Origin: Acidobacteriota bacterium
GTDB taxonomy: Bacteria > Acidobacteriota > Terriglobia > Terriglobales > SCQP01
Reading direction: 5' to 3'
NCBI GenBank assembly: GCA_027459505.1
Contig: DAIDIE010000006.1
Location: 1 to 64,000, forward strand
Length of the DNA: 64,000 nt
The position numbers and the translations under genes were made by a program. Under the pieces are notes generated by a model. The model saw nothing but the letters and a program-made list of their open reading frames with translations. It made no database searches and had not been told where the DNA came from. Shown here in pieces: positions 15,457 to 24,985 of the stretch (the stretch's first letter is position 1; each line of letters begins with the position of its first letter).

Positions 15457-16467
15457 TTGAAGATCACACCCGGCAAGCTCAAAGGAATGAATGCGGTCTC
15501 CGACTCCCGCGGCGTTATCGCCGCCGCCGCCATGGATCAGCGCGGCAGCCTGGAGAAGGCCCTCACCAAGGAAGGCGGCAAGCCCGCCACACGGCAGCAG
15601 ATGGAGGAGTTCAAGACCGCCGTCACCAGTCACCTGACGCGCTACGCCAGCGCGATTCTGCTCGATCCCGAGTACGGGCTGCCCGCCGCCGCGGCGCGCA
15701 GCAAAAACGCGGGTTTGCTGCTGGCTTACGAGAAGACCGGGTACGACAACGCGCGTCCGGGACGCCAAGCCGATCTGCTGTCGCACGAATCGGTGCGGCG
15801 CCTGAAAGAGGCCGGGGCGGACTGCATCAAGGTCCTCATCTACTACACGCCGTTTGAGAAGTCCGACATCAACGACGAGAAGCATGCCTTCGTGGAGCGG
15901 CTGGGTTCGGAGTGCAAGGGCGAGGACATGCCGCTGTTTCTGGAGTTTGTCGGCTACGATCCCAACGGCGGCGACGAGAAGGGGCTGGAGTACGCCAAGA
16001 AGAAGCCCGAGATTGTCACGCGCAGCATGGAGGAGTTCTCCAAGGACAAGTACGGTGTGGATGTGCTTAAAGTCGAGATGCCCATCAACATGAAGTTCGT
16101 GCAGGGCACCAAGGCGTTTGCGGGCGAAGCCGCCTACAACCGCGCCGACGCCATCCGCCTTTTCCAGGAGACCTCGAAGGCGGCAAAGAAGCCCTTCATC
16201 TATCTGAGCGCCGGCGTGAGCAACGCCGAGTTCAATGAGAGTCTCGCGCTGGCGGCGGAGTCGGGAGTGAAGTTCAATGGCGTGCTCTGCGGGCGCGCCA
16301 CCTGGAAAGACGGCATCGCCGTCTACGCCAAGCAAGGGCTGGGGGCGTTTGAGAAGTGGCTCTCCGAAGAGGGGCGCCGCAACATTGAAGCTGTGAATGA
16401 GAGCCTGAAGGCGGCGAGTCCCTGGTACGGCTTCTACGGCGCGCAAAGCGCCGCCGCACTGGCGTAA
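15457..16467 (+). CDS. Tagatose-1,6-bisphosphate aldolase-type class I aldolase
   Basis: 336 residues. The N-terminus (GVIAAAAMDQRGSLEKAL), the GLLLAYEKTGYD block, and VDVLKVEMPINMK with the likely Schiff-base lysine match the LacD/tagatose 1,6-diphosphate aldolase family, which cleaves the sugar bisphosphate to DHAP and glyceraldehyde-3-phosphate. In acidobacteria such enzymes may simply serve glycolysis or galactose/tagatose use. Start is TTG at 15457, with GGAGGAAC spaced correctly upstream; no in-frame ATG fits better. Followed by a strong terminator. Confidence 0.85.
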   Translation: MKITPGKLKGMNAVSDSRGVIAAAAMDQRGSLEKALTKEGGKPATRQQMEEFKTAVTSHLTRYASAILLDPEYGLPAAAARSKNAGLLLAYEKTGYDNARPGRQADLLSHESVRRLKEAGADCIKVLIYYTPFEKSDINDEKHAFVERLGSECKGEDMPLFLEFVGYDPNGGDEKGLEYAKKKPEIVTRSMEEFSKDKYGVDVLKVEMPINMKFVQGTKAFAGEAAYNRADAIRLFQETSKAAKKPFIYLSAGVSNAEFNESLALAAESGVKFNGVLCGRATWKDGIAVYAKQGLGAFEKWLSEEGRRNIEAVNESLKAASPWYGFYGAQSAAALA

Positions 16468-16496
16468 GCAGCAGCGGCGGCGAAGCCACGCAGGTG

Positions 16497-16551
16497 AGGC
16501 CAGGAGACGGGCGTTCCGGGAGTAGGCGCAACGTCCGTTCCTGGCCTTTTT
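16497..16551 (+). terminator. Intrinsic terminator after the aldolase gene
   Basis: A long stem (AGGCCAGGA...TCCTGGCCT with inner ACGGGCGTT / AACGTCCGT pairing) followed by a run of T. It ends the aldolase transcript; hemW starts 120 bp later. Confidence 0.75.
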
Positions 16552-16671
16552 GCATTTCCATTGCTGTTTTGCGTTTCCATTGCTGTAGCGTTCGCCGAGC
16601 GCCGCATCCCGGGGCTCACCAGCGTGAGCGCCGCAGCGTGCGGCACAGCCACTTTTCAAGCTTCCGTCCCT

Positions 16672-17910
16672 ATGTCACTGGGCCTGTACATTTCGGTTCC
16701 TTTCTGCCGCAGCAAGTGCACCTACTGCAACTTCGCCAGTGGGGTTTTCTCGCCGGGGGTGTATCCGGAGTATGTGGAGCTGCTGCGGCAAGAGATCCGG
16801 CAGACGCTGGCCTGGACGGCGCATCAGCGGATCGCGCTGGATGCGGTGGACTCGGTTTATTTTGGCGGCGGCACTCCCACCGTGCTCTCGCCGGCGCTGG
16901 TGCGGGCCATAGGGGAGGAGTTGCAGGCCCACTTCCTCTGGGAACGCGAGGTCGAGTTCACCGTGGAAGCGGCTCCCGGAACGCTTGACCCGGCCACCCT
17001 GGACGCCTTTCAGGAGCTGGGCATGAACCGCGTGAGCCTGGGCGTACAGTCGTTTGTGGAGCGTGAAACACGCTTCACCGGCCGCGCCTACGGTCCGGCG
17101 CAGGTCGCCAGCGACCTGCAACTGCTGCGGTCGCGCGGGATCGACAACATCAGCATTGACCTGATTGCCGGACTCGCGCACCAGGACGAAGAAAGCTGGC
17201 GGAGCAGCCTGCAAGGCGTGGCCGAAGCGGGCGTGCCGCACGCCTCGGTCTACATGCTCGAAATCGACGAGGATAGCCGGCTGGGCAACGAACTGATCGC
17301 CGGGGGCAGGCGCTACCACGCGCATCACGTTCCCTGCGAGGAGCTGGTAGTTCAGTTTTACGAGCAGGCCTGCGCCTTTCTTGCATGCCAGGGTTTACGG
17401 CAGTACGAGATTTCGAATTTCGCGCAACCGGGCCGCGAGAGCCTCCACAATGAGCGCTACTGGCGACGCGCCCCGTACCTGGGATTTGGCCTGGAGGCGC
17501 ACTCCATGCTGCTGGAACGAACGGCGGAGAATGCGCGGGAACAAGACGGCAAGCGCGCCAGCGGAACGTTTACGGGAGAGGCGCTCGAGTGGCGCTGGGG
17601 CAACAGCAGCGATCTGGAGCACTATATAGCCGCGCTGCGCAATGACGAGCCGGCACACAGCGGCATTGAACAAATCACTCCCGTGCAGCAACTGGAGGAG
17701 AGCTTGTTCCTGGGGCTGCGGCGCAATGCCGGGGTGGACCTCGGCGAGCTTTCGCGGGAGTTTGGCGCGCTGGCGGTAGCGCCACTGGCCAAACGGGTTG
17801 ACGAGCTGCGGGACGCGGAGTTGGTCACCCTGACTGGGGCCCAGCTTCAACTCACCAGCCGGGGACGCTTGCTCAGCAATGAGGTCTTCGAAAGACTGCT
17901 GTTGAGCTGA
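16672..17910 (+). CDS. hemW: Radical SAM heme chaperone HemW
   Basis: 412 residues. The CX3CX2C cluster motif is C12, C16, C19 (CRSKCTYCNF), followed by VYFGGGTPT and the EAAPGTLD and RVSLGVQSF motifs of the HemN/HemW family. The cysteine-rich extension of true HemN is absent, so the heme-chaperone HemW is the better call than an oxygen-independent coproporphyrinogen oxidase. Start at 16672 chosen because homology begins at MSLGLYISVPFC. Confidence 0.9.
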   Translation: MSLGLYISVPFCRSKCTYCNFASGVFSPGVYPEYVELLRQEIRQTLAWTAHQRIALDAVDSVYFGGGTPTVLSPALVRAIGEELQAHFLWEREVEFTVEAAPGTLDPATLDAFQELGMNRVSLGVQSFVERETRFTGRAYGPAQVASDLQLLRSRGIDNISIDLIAGLAHQDEESWRSSLQGVAEAGVPHASVYMLEIDEDSRLGNELIAGGRRYHAHHVPCEELVVQFYEQACAFLACQGLRQYEISNFAQPGRESLHNERYWRRAPYLGFGLEAHSMLLERTAENAREQDGKRASGTFTGEALEWRWGNSSDLEHYIAALRNDEPAHSGIEQITPVQQLEESLFLGLRRNAGVDLGELSREFGALAVAPLAKRVDELRDAELVTLTGAQLQLTSRGRLLSNEVFERLLLS

Positions 17911-17940
17911 GGGAACGGCTGCGGCCGGGACCGTTGCTGC

Positions 17941-17995
17941 TAGTTCGGCTTGCGATCTCGAACTCGAAAGCAGTTCGACTCGGCCCTGGCTCGTA
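17941..17995. repeat. Family B dispersed repeat, copy 2
   Basis: Contains CGATCTCGAACTCGAAAGCA followed by TTCGACTCGGCCCTGGCTCG, as in 37919-38010. It lies between hemW and the enoyl-CoA hydratase gene. Confidence 0.8.
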
Positions 17996-18103
17996 CTGTT
18001 TGACTCAGCCCCGGCTCATTTCGCCTGAGATTTTCGACCTCCACGCGGGCGTGACGGCGGGCGCTCCGGGAGGCTCTATCCTTATGATGAGGAGTTGGAC
18101 TGC

Positions 18104-18874
18104 ATGCAGACCCTCACGCTGACCCACGACGAGTTTGGTTCGACGATTACCTTCAGCCGTCCGGAGCGGCGCAACGCGCTTTCGCAGGAGATGATTCACG
18201 AACTGCGCGAGGCGTTGGCGGAATGCCGCCACCGGGTGAGCCGCACGCTGCTGCTGACCGGCTGCGGAACGGCTTTTTGCGCGGGCATGGATATCCAGGA
18301 ACTGCAACAAGCCCGGGAAACCGACCTGGAAGAATACCGGCGCAAGAGTGAGTCGCTGGCGTCTCTGTTCCGGGAACTTTATGAATTCCCCGCTCCCACC
18401 ATCGCCGCGGTGAACGGGGCCGCGGTGGGCGGCGGCTGCGGCATCGCACTGGTCTGCGATTTCACGCTGGCGGCGCCAGCGGCGAAGTTTGGGTTTCCGG
18501 AGGTGCGGTTGGGGTTTATTCCCGCCCTGGTCTCCGTTTTTCTGCGCCGACTGGTGGGGGAGAAACGCAGCCGCGACCTTTTGCTCACGGGGCGTCTGAT
18601 TGACGCTTCCACGGCGTTGAGCTGGGGGCTGATCACAGAGGTAGTGGAAGGCGACGAACTGCTCTCGCGGGCGCAGACGCTGGCCGCCGGTCTGCACGTG
18701 GCCAGCTACAACAGCCTGCGCGCCACCAAAGAGCTGCTCAACCTCAGCGCGGATGCGCCCCTGACCCAAGCGCTGGAACTCGCAAGTGAGGCCAATGCCC
18801 AGATTCGGCTGACCCACGACTTCCAGGAAGGACTGGCCGCGTTCCTGGAAAAGCGCAAAGCCAAATTCAGCTAG
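18104..18874 (+). CDS. Enoyl-CoA hydratase/isomerase family protein
   Basis: 256 residues. Crotonase-fold signatures: RPERRNALSQEMI, the first oxyanion-hole segment FCAGMDIQEL, and the second in NGAAVGGGCGIALVCDF. The residue usually acting as acid/base lies near FPEVRLGFIPALV. It probably hydrates or isomerises an acyl-CoA, but substrate is undetermined; some family members hydrolyse or decarboxylate instead. Start ATG at 18104 chosen 9 bases after GAGGAG; a TTG lies three codons earlier. No beta-oxidation partners adjacent. Confidence 0.85.
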   Translation: MQTLTLTHDEFGSTITFSRPERRNALSQEMIHELREALAECRHRVSRTLLLTGCGTAFCAGMDIQELQQARETDLEEYRRKSESLASLFRELYEFPAPTIAAVNGAAVGGGCGIALVCDFTLAAPAAKFGFPEVRLGFIPALVSVFLRRLVGEKRSRDLLLTGRLIDASTALSWGLITEVVEGDELLSRAQTLAAGLHVASYNSLRATKELLNLSADAPLTQALELASEANAQIRLTHDFQEGLAAFLEKRKAKFS

Positions 18875-18896
18875 GCGGAAGCAGGCGGGGCTGGAC

Positions 18897-19598
18897 TTAT
18901 TGGCGGAGTTTTAACTCCGCCGTGTCTTCGCTATGGACGGGGCCGCTGTTTTCCAGATAACGCAGCACATCGGCGCAGCTATTGAGCGGATGGTAGGCAA
19001 TGCCGTGCTGGTCACAATGCATAGCCAATCTGCGGCGCGCGAAGAGGATGTCAGCGACCTCGGCGCATTCCAAGTCGGTCAATCCATCCCCCATAAATAG
19101 GGTGCGCTGGCCGCGCACTTTGGCGGCGCGCAGCACCTCGGCCTTGCGGTGTCCATTGTCCGAATCGTCGCGATACTCGATGCGCAGCGCTACGCCGCCG
19201 TGGTCCTGTTGATCCTCGACCAGGCGATTGCAACGCACCGCCACCTCGCCACAGCCGGCGTGCTGCAACAGCGGAAGGATGAGGCGATCCATCCCGCTAC
19301 TGAGGATGGTGAACGCTACCCCGTGGCGCTGCGCCCAGCGCAACAGCTCCGGCAAGTGGGGGTCGACGGTGATGTGCTCCGCCATGAAAGCTTCCACCTG
19401 CTGCAGCGTCAGCCCTTGGCGCTGCGAGACGAGGGTGAACTCCTCACTCAAGGCGTCGCGGATGGAAATCTCGCCGGCCAGCAGGCGGCGGGTCATCTCC
19501 CGGCGATAGTCACTGCCAAGGAAATGTTCCACCAGGTGATCAATGGTGTCGCGATCGGTGAGGGTGCCGTCGAAGTCGGAAAAAATAGCCAGACTCAT
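18897..19598 (-). CDS. HAD-IB phosphatase, MtnX/SerB-like
   Basis: 233 residues. The HAD nucleophile motif DFDGTLTDRDT starts at residue 8, the LSSGMD motif II follows at mid-protein, and GDGLTDLECA is the acidic motif IV. The family includes phosphoserine phosphatase and the methionine-salvage MtnX phosphatase; sequence alone does not separate them. It converges with the enoyl-CoA hydratase gene, with a 22-bp gap. Confidence 0.8.
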   Translation of the reverse strand: MSLAIFSDFDGTLTDRDTIDHLVEHFLGSDYRREMTRRLLAGEISIRDALSEEFTLVSQRQGLTLQQVEAFMAEHITVDPHLPELLRWAQRHGVAFTILSSGMDRLILPLLQHAGCGEVAVRCNRLVEDQQDHGGVALRIEYRDDSDNGHRKAEVLRAAKVRGQRTLFMGDGLTDLECAEVADILFARRRLAMHCDQHGIAYHPLNSCADVLRYLENSGPVHSEDTAELKLRQ

Positions 19599-19755
19599 TG
19601 AAAACAGCCGCGCAGCGCTCCTGAAAGGCGTAGTTCAAGGATAACGGTACAGCCGTTTTTATGCCAGCCGCTTTGAAGCACGGGTCCGCCGAGCCATTTG
19701 CCGGCGTGCTTCTGTGGACTGGCATACTGGAGAAACCTTATTTGAGGAGATTGAA

Positions 19756-20703
19756 ATGGATCGGATGGGTCTGGTGGGCGCGACCGGAGCGATTGGCAAG
19801 AGCATCGCTCGCGTACTGGATACACAGCAGATCCCCTATCGCGTCATTGCACGCGACGAGGTGCAGCTACGAACGGCATTTCCCGCCCGGCAAGTGGATC
19901 TGAAGACTTGGAATCCGGCGGACCCCGCGTCTGTGCGCAGCGCTTTTCGCGGCATGGAGACGCTGTTTTACCTGGTCGGAGTTCCCTACAACCATTTCGA
20001 GCTGCATCCCACGCTGATGCGAACAGCGGTGGAAGCGGCAGTGGCCGAGGGCGTGCGGCGCATGGTGCTGATTGGGACCGTCTATCCATACGGAACGCCG
20101 CGGACCACGCCGGTGACAGAAGAGCACCCGCGCGAACCGCATACGTTCAAGGGACGCATGCGGAAAGAGCAGGAAGACATTCTTCTGGCCGCCGATGCCG
20201 CTGGGCATCTGCAGGGGACGATCCTGCGGGTGCCCGATTTCTACGGGCCTGAGGTGGGGGACAAGAGCCTGGTAGGCTCGCTGTTCAAAGCCGCGGTGAA
20301 GGGTGGCACGGCGGACCTGATTGGGCCAATCAACACACCGCACCAGTACGCATTTGTTGCCGATGTTGGCCCGATTGCGCTGGCGCTGGCGCAGCATCCG
20401 GGCGCTTACGGCAAGAGCTGGAGCTTCGCGGGTTCCGGAACAACAACGCAAGCCGAGCTCATTGCGTTGGCCAGCTCTTACATTGGCCATCGGATCAAGT
20501 ACCGCGTAATTGGCAAAACCGCATTGCGCTTGGTGGGGATTTTCAACCCCATCGTCCGTGAGCTGGTGGAAATGCATTACTTGCAGACCAGTCCGGTGCT
20601 GATGGACGACGCGGGGCTGAGGGGGCTGCTCGAGCAGCTTCCGCGAACCAGCTACGCCGAAGGCGTTCGCATGACGATCGAAGCACTGCGCGCCCAGGTG
20701 TGA
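19756..20703 (+). CDS. NAD(P)-dependent epimerase/dehydratase (extended/atypical SDR)
   Basis: 315 residues. Rossmann start MGLVGATGAIGKSIARVL (GxxGxxG). A nucleotide-sugar-epimerase-like central part (GVPYNHFELHP..., RMVLIGTVYPYG) and FAGSGTTTQAELIAL near the C-terminus are in keeping with NAD-dependent epimerase/dehydratase family members of unknown substrate. Start at 19756 follows GAGGAG; the extra 14 upstream codons are unsupported. Confidence 0.8.
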   Translation: MDRMGLVGATGAIGKSIARVLDTQQIPYRVIARDEVQLRTAFPARQVDLKTWNPADPASVRSAFRGMETLFYLVGVPYNHFELHPTLMRTAVEAAVAEGVRRMVLIGTVYPYGTPRTTPVTEEHPREPHTFKGRMRKEQEDILLAADAAGHLQGTILRVPDFYGPEVGDKSLVGSLFKAAVKGGTADLIGPINTPHQYAFVADVGPIALALAQHPGAYGKSWSFAGSGTTTQAELIALASSYIGHRIKYRVIGKTALRLVGIFNPIVRELVEMHYLQTSPVLMDDAGLRGLLEQLPRTSYAEGVRMTIEALRAQV

Positions 20704-20863
20704 GTTGCACTGCAAGCGCACGGGTGTAGCATCTACCCATACTTTCGAAGTATTGCCGCCCGCTGTCTCCCCTGCGTAGGCTGACATATCTGCCGACGCA
20801 GATCCTCAACAAGAGAACGCCGCAGCCGCGATCTCGTGTGGGAAGTTCAAGGAGACAGCGACT

Positions 20864-23800
20864 ATGTCCGGCACCCATGCGCGGATTTTCCGCCTCACAA
20901 CCGTCATTGCCTTAGCCGCTCTAGGCGGCATTCTGGGCTTCTCTAAAATGGCCGCAGCGCAGGAGGCGCCCTATGGGGGAACGCCCTGGGCGCTGCCCGG
21001 CAGCGTGCAGGCGGAAAACTTCGATACGGGCGGAGAGAGCGTCGGCTACTACACGCAGAACAACACCAATCAGGGCGGGCAATACCGCACCTCCGAGGGC
21101 GTCAGCATTGAGACGACCTCCGACACTGGAGGCGGATACGACGTTGGCTGGACGACGGCGGGGGAATGGCTGAACTTCACGGTGAATGTGGCCACCTCGG
21201 GCACCTACTCCATTCAAGCGCGTGTGGCTTGCAACGGAGCGGGCGGGACCTTTCACTTCAACGTTGACGGCGTTTCGGCAACATCTGAATTGACGGTGCC
21301 CAACACCGGCGGGTGGCAGACCTGGACCACCATTTCGACCAACATCAGTCTGACCGCCGGCCAGCACGTCATCCAGCTCTCTATGGACAGTGCGGGCGGC
21401 TCGGGTGCGGTGGGCAATTTCAACTGGTTTTCAGTGGTGAGCACAGAGGCGCCCTATGGTGGCACACCGTGGGCGCTGCCTGGCACCGTGCAGGCGGAGA
21501 ACTTCGACACCGGCGGCGAAAACATTGGCTACTACACGCAGAACAACACCAACCAGGGCGGGCAGTACCGCACCTCGGAGGGAGTCAGCATTGAGGCGAG
21601 CTCCGATACCGGAGGTGGCTACGATGTCGGCTGGACCACGGCGGGGGAATGGCTGAACTTCACGGTGAATGTGGCCACCTCGGGCACATACTCCATCCAG
21701 ACGCGTGTGGCTTGCAACGGAGCGGGCGGGACATTTCACTTCAACGTGGACGGGGTTTCGGCCACCTCCGAAGTCACGGTCCCCAATACCGGCGGCTGGC
21801 AGACTTGGACCACCGTCTCGACCAACATCAATCTGACCGCCGGCCAACACGTGGTTCAGCTCTTTATGGACAGTGTGGGGGCCTCGGGAAGCGTGGGCAA
21901 CTTCAATTGGTTTGAGGTGGTAAGCAGCGAGGGTCCCTACGGGGGAACGCCCTGGACATTGCCGGGCACGGTGCAGGCGGAAAACTTCGATACCGGCGGA
22001 GAAAACGTTGGCTACTACACGCAGAACAACACCAACCAGGGCGGGCAGTACCGCACCTCGGAGGGGGTCAGCATCGAGGCGACCTCCGATACCGGGGGTG
22101 GCTACGATGTGGGTTGGACCACGGCGGGGGAATGGCTGAACTACACCGTCAACGTCAGCGCGGCGGGCACGTACACGATGCAGGCGCGGGTCGCCAGTAA
22201 CGGCGCCGGCGGCACGTTCCACTTCAATGTGGATGGGGCAACGGCGACCTCGGAGCTGACTGTTCCCAATACCGGCGGCTGGCAAACCTGGACCACCGTA
22301 TCCGGCACGATCACCCTAAGCGCGGGACAGCACGTTCTGCAGCTTTTCATGGACAGCGTGGGCAGCACCGGCGGTGTGGGGAATTTCAACTGGGTTGCGG
22401 TGCAGAGTAGCAGCAACGGCGAAGGGCCGTATGGCGGAACGCCGTGGACGTTGCCCGGCACGGTACAGGCGGAAAACTTCGATACTGGCGGGGAAAACAT
22501 TGGCTACTACACGCAGAACAACACCAACCAGGGCGGGCAATACCGCACCTCGGAAGGTGTAAGTATCGAGACGAGTTCCGATACCGGAGGTGGCTATGAC
22601 GTTGGGTGGACCACGGCGGGGGAATGGCTCAACTACACCGTCGACGTCAGCGCGGCGGGAACGTACACCATCGCCGCGCGGGTGGCGTGTAATGGGGCGG
22701 GGGGGACGTTCCATTTCAACGTGGATGGAGCGTCCGCGACGGCGGAACTGACGACCCCGAATACCGGGGGTTGGCAAACCTGGACCACGGTGTCTACCAC
22801 GATCACGCTGAGCGCGGGGCAGCACATCATCCAGCTCTTTATGGACAGTGTGGGCAGTTCGGGGAGCGTGGGCAACTTCAATTGGTTTTCGGTCAGCGCG
22901 CCATCCAACGGCGCGCCGAACTTCGGCCCCAACGTTTTGATTTTCGACCCGTCGATGCCGTCGTCCACGATCCAGAGTCAGTTGGATAGCGTTTTCAATA
23001 ACCAGCAATCGAACCAGTTCGGAACGAGCCGCTACGCGCTGCTGTTCAAGCCGGGCACTTACAACAACACGGTTCGGGTCGGCTTCTACACCCAAGTGCT
23101 GGGACTGGGAATGTCGCCCGACGATGTCACTATCAATGGCGCGGTGCAGGCGGACGCGCAGTGGTTCAACGGCAACGCCACGCAAAACTTCTGGCGTGGG
23201 GCCGAGAACCTTGCCGTGGTGCCGTCGGGCGGGACGGACATGTGGGCGGTCTCGCAGTCCTGCCCGCTGCGGCGTGTCCACATCAAAGGCAACCTTATTC
23301 TGGACGATAACGGGGGCTGGTCGAGTGGCGGATTTCTTGCCGACTCGGTTATCGACAACCAGATCAATTCCGGGACGCAGCAGCAATGGTTATCGCGGAA
23401 CGATCAGTGGGGGAGCTGGACGGGGTCGAGCTTCAACATGGTATTTGTGGGCGACGTGAACGCGCCGGCGCAATCGTTTCCCAGTCCGGCGTACACGGTC
23501 GTGGGACAGACGCCGGAGGTGCGGGAAAAGCCGTTCCTGGTGATTGACGCTTCCGGCAACTATGGAGTTTTCGTTCCGGCTCTGACCAGCAACACGTCGG
23601 GGACCAGCTGGTCCAGCGGCGTGGCGCCGGGGACGACGATTCCGATCAGCCAGTTCTACATTGCTCAGGCCAGCACCGACACGGCGGCCAGCATCAACAA
23701 CGCGCTCAGCCAGGGGCTGAACCTGATTCTGACGCCGGGCGTTTACCAACTGAGCGAACCGATCAACGTAACCCGCGCCAATACCGTGGTGCTGGGGCTG

Positions 23801-24553
23801 GGAATTGCCACCCTGCAACCCACCAACGGCAACGCGGCGATGACGGTGTCCGATGTGGACGGCGTCATTCTCGCCGGCATCCTGTTTGACGCGGGGGCGA
23901 ACAACTCAGCGGTTCTGTTGCAGGTAGGGCCGCCGGGAAGCTCGGCCAGCCACAGCTCCGACCCCATCTCGTTGCATGATCTATTCTTCCGGGTAGGAGG
24001 AGCGGCGGCTGGCCAGGCCACGGAAAGCCTGGAGATCAACAGCAGCGACGTTATTGGCGACGACTTCTGGATCTGGCGCGCCGATCATAGCTACGGGGTT
24101 GGCTGGACTACCAACCCAGCCGCGAATGGGCTGGTGGTCAACGGCAACAATGTGACCGTCTACGGCCTGGCGGTGGAGCACTACCAGCAATACCAGACGC
24201 TTTGGAACGGCGACAACGGGCGCGTCTATTTTTATCAGAGTGAGGAGCCCTACGATGTACCCGACCAGAGCAGTTGGATGAACGGCAGCGAGGACGGCTA
24301 CGCCTCCTACAAAGTGGCGGACACGGTGACCAGTCACCAAGCGTGGGGCGTGGGTGTGTACTGCTACTTCTCCACCAACTCGAGTGTGGTTCTGCAGAAC
24401 GCCTTCGAAGCGCCCAACGTGAGCGGCGTGCAGTTCCACGATCTGCTGACCTGGTCGATTGGCGGCACCGGCACGATTGCCAACATCATCAACAATACGG
24501 GTGGGGCGGCGAACTCCACGAATAACACCGCGCATTTGACGCAATACCCATGA
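20864..24553 (+). CDS. Secreted protein with four CBM6 domains and a right-handed beta-helix
   Basis: 1229 residues. A signal peptide spans ~1-33 (ending AAAQ). Four near-identical CBM6-type domains follow, starting at residues 34, 195, 356 and 520; each is ~161-164 residues and carries YGGTPWALPG, EGVSIE..DTGGGYDVGWT and NFNWF. The C-terminal ~550 residues (from NFGPNVLIFDPSM) resemble a beta-helix region that databases sometimes label 'adenylyl cyclase' in actinomycetes, a label nothing here supports; a polysaccharide-active beta-helix is more likely (inference). CBM6 domains bind xylan or beta-glucans. The four copies are alike at DNA level, which suggests recent duplication. The gene ends in a strong terminator. 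Confidence 0.85.
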   Translation: MSGTHARIFRLTTVIALAALGGILGFSKMAAAQEAPYGGTPWALPGSVQAENFDTGGESVGYYTQNNTNQGGQYRTSEGVSIETTSDTGGGYDVGWTTAGEWLNFTVNVATSGTYSIQARVACNGAGGTFHFNVDGVSATSELTVPNTGGWQTWTTISTNISLTAGQHVIQLSMDSAGGSGAVGNFNWFSVVSTEAPYGGTPWALPGTVQAENFDTGGENIGYYTQNNTNQGGQYRTSEGVSIEASSDTGGGYDVGWTTAGEWLNFTVNVATSGTYSIQTRVACNGAGGTFHFNVDGVSATSEVTVPNTGGWQTWTTVSTNINLTAGQHVVQLFMDSVGASGSVGNFNWFEVVSSEGPYGGTPWTLPGTVQAENFDTGGENVGYYTQNNTNQGGQYRTSEGVSIEATSDTGGGYDVGWTTAGEWLNYTVNVSAAGTYTMQARVASNGAGGTFHFNVDGATATSELTVPNTGGWQTWTTVSGTITLSAGQHVLQLFMDSVGSTGGVGNFNWVAVQSSSNGEGPYGGTPWTLPGTVQAENFDTGGENIGYYTQNNTNQGGQYRTSEGVSIETSSDTGGGYDVGWTTAGEWLNYTVDVSAAGTYTIAARVACNGAGGTFHFNVDGASATAELTTPNTGGWQTWTTVSTTITLSAGQHIIQLFMDSVGSSGSVGNFNWFSVSAPSNGAPNFGPNVLIFDPSMPSSTIQSQLDSVFNNQQSNQFGTSRYALLFKPGTYNNTVRVGFYTQVLGLGMSPDDVTINGAVQADAQWFNGNATQNFWRGAENLAVVPSGGTDMWAVSQSCPLRRVHIKGNLILDDNGGWSSGGFLADSVIDNQINSGTQQQWLSRNDQWGSWTGSSFNMVFVGDVNAPAQSFPSPAYTVVGQTPEVREKPFLVIDASGNYGVFVPALTSNTSGTSWSSGVAPGTTIPISQFYIAQASTDTAASINNALSQGLNLILTPGVYQLSEPINVTRANTVVLGLGIATLQPTNGNAAMTVSDVDGVILAGILFDAGANNSAVLLQVGPPGSSASHSSDPISLHDLFFRVGGAAAGQATESLEINSSDVIGDDFWIWRADHSYGVGWTTNPAANGLVVNGNNVTVYGLAVEHYQQYQTLWNGDNGRVYFYQSEEPYDVPDQSSWMNGSEDGYASYKVADTVTSHQAWGVGVYCYFSTNSSVVLQNAFEAPNVSGVQFHDLLTWSIGGTGTIANIINNTGGAANSTNNTAHLTQYP
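20963..22912 (+). repeat. Four tandem ~483-bp CBM6 coding repeats
   Basis: Units start at 20963, 21446, 21929 and 22421. Nucleotide identity is high (for example CCCTATGGGGGAACGCCCTG is nearly shared), with the fewest differences in the central GGCGGGCAATACCGCACCTC area. This is a candidate substrate for slippage or recombination. Confidence 0.9.
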
Positions 24554-24585
24554 GGCACGGCCTACGCAGCAAGCCCTTGCGGGGC

Positions 24586-24618
24586 GAAAAAGGGGGGCGG
24601 GCAACCGCCCCCTTTTTT
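24586..24618. terminator. Bidirectional intrinsic terminator
   Basis: AAAAAGGGGGGCGG - GCAA - CCGCCCCCTTTTTT: a GC-rich stem with a 4-base loop, flanked by A and T runs. It serves the CBM6 protein gene on the plus strand and can serve the convergent minus-strand CBM20 remnant. Confidence 0.9.
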
Positions 24619-24679
24619 GGTGCCGAGCGGGAGGAGCGCGGAATGGGCGCCTCCCGCCCGGTAAAGCGTTCTCCCCCAA

Positions 24680-24940
24680 TTACCAGGTGTCGTTGACGTA
24701 CCCCGTACCGCTGCAGGGCACGTTGTAGTAGTGATTGCTCCCCGGCTCCCAGATCACGTTGCCATCGGACTGAATGTCGATGTACTTGTACTGGATGGTG
24801 GTGCAGGCGGGTACGGAGACGTTCAGGAACCAACTCGGGTAATTCGGCGCCAACATGGGCCCAACCGCGCTGCTGAAGGTTGTACCCCAGTTGCCCAACT
24901 CCACGGTGTTGCCGGTTACGTAAATGGCGGCCTCTCCCAC
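24680..24940 (-). pseudogene. CBM20 starch-binding domain remnant
   Basis: 86 residues that are almost exactly one CBM20 domain (VTGNTVELGNWG, APNYPSWFLNVSVPA, TTIQYKYI, VIWEPGSNHYYNVP). Such domains sit at the C-terminus of secreted amylases and related hydrolases, and no catalytic part or signal peptide is present. The GTG that opens the frame lies in the junction with the right end of a Family A repeat, so the 5' part of the gene was probably replaced or deleted there. Alternatively it was once the C-terminus of the GH30 gene 112 bp upstream. No function expected. Confidence 0.65.
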
Positions 24941-24965
24941 AGGGAGGACTCGGTGGCTCGCTCCT
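24932..24965 (+). repeat. Family A dispersed repeat, copy 6 (right end only)
   Basis: CTCTCCCACAGGGAGGACTC then GGTGGCTCGCTCCT, identical in layout to the right end of the copy at 47782-48082. It abuts the truncated CBM20 coding sequence. Confidence 0.8.
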
Positions 24966-24985
24966 CACGAGTCATGCTCGCCGGT

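Noticed and set aside
20864-24553. Label 'adenylyl cyclase' for the C-terminal region
   Set aside because: No cyclase catalytic motif is visible and the protein is secreted with four carbohydrate-binding domains.
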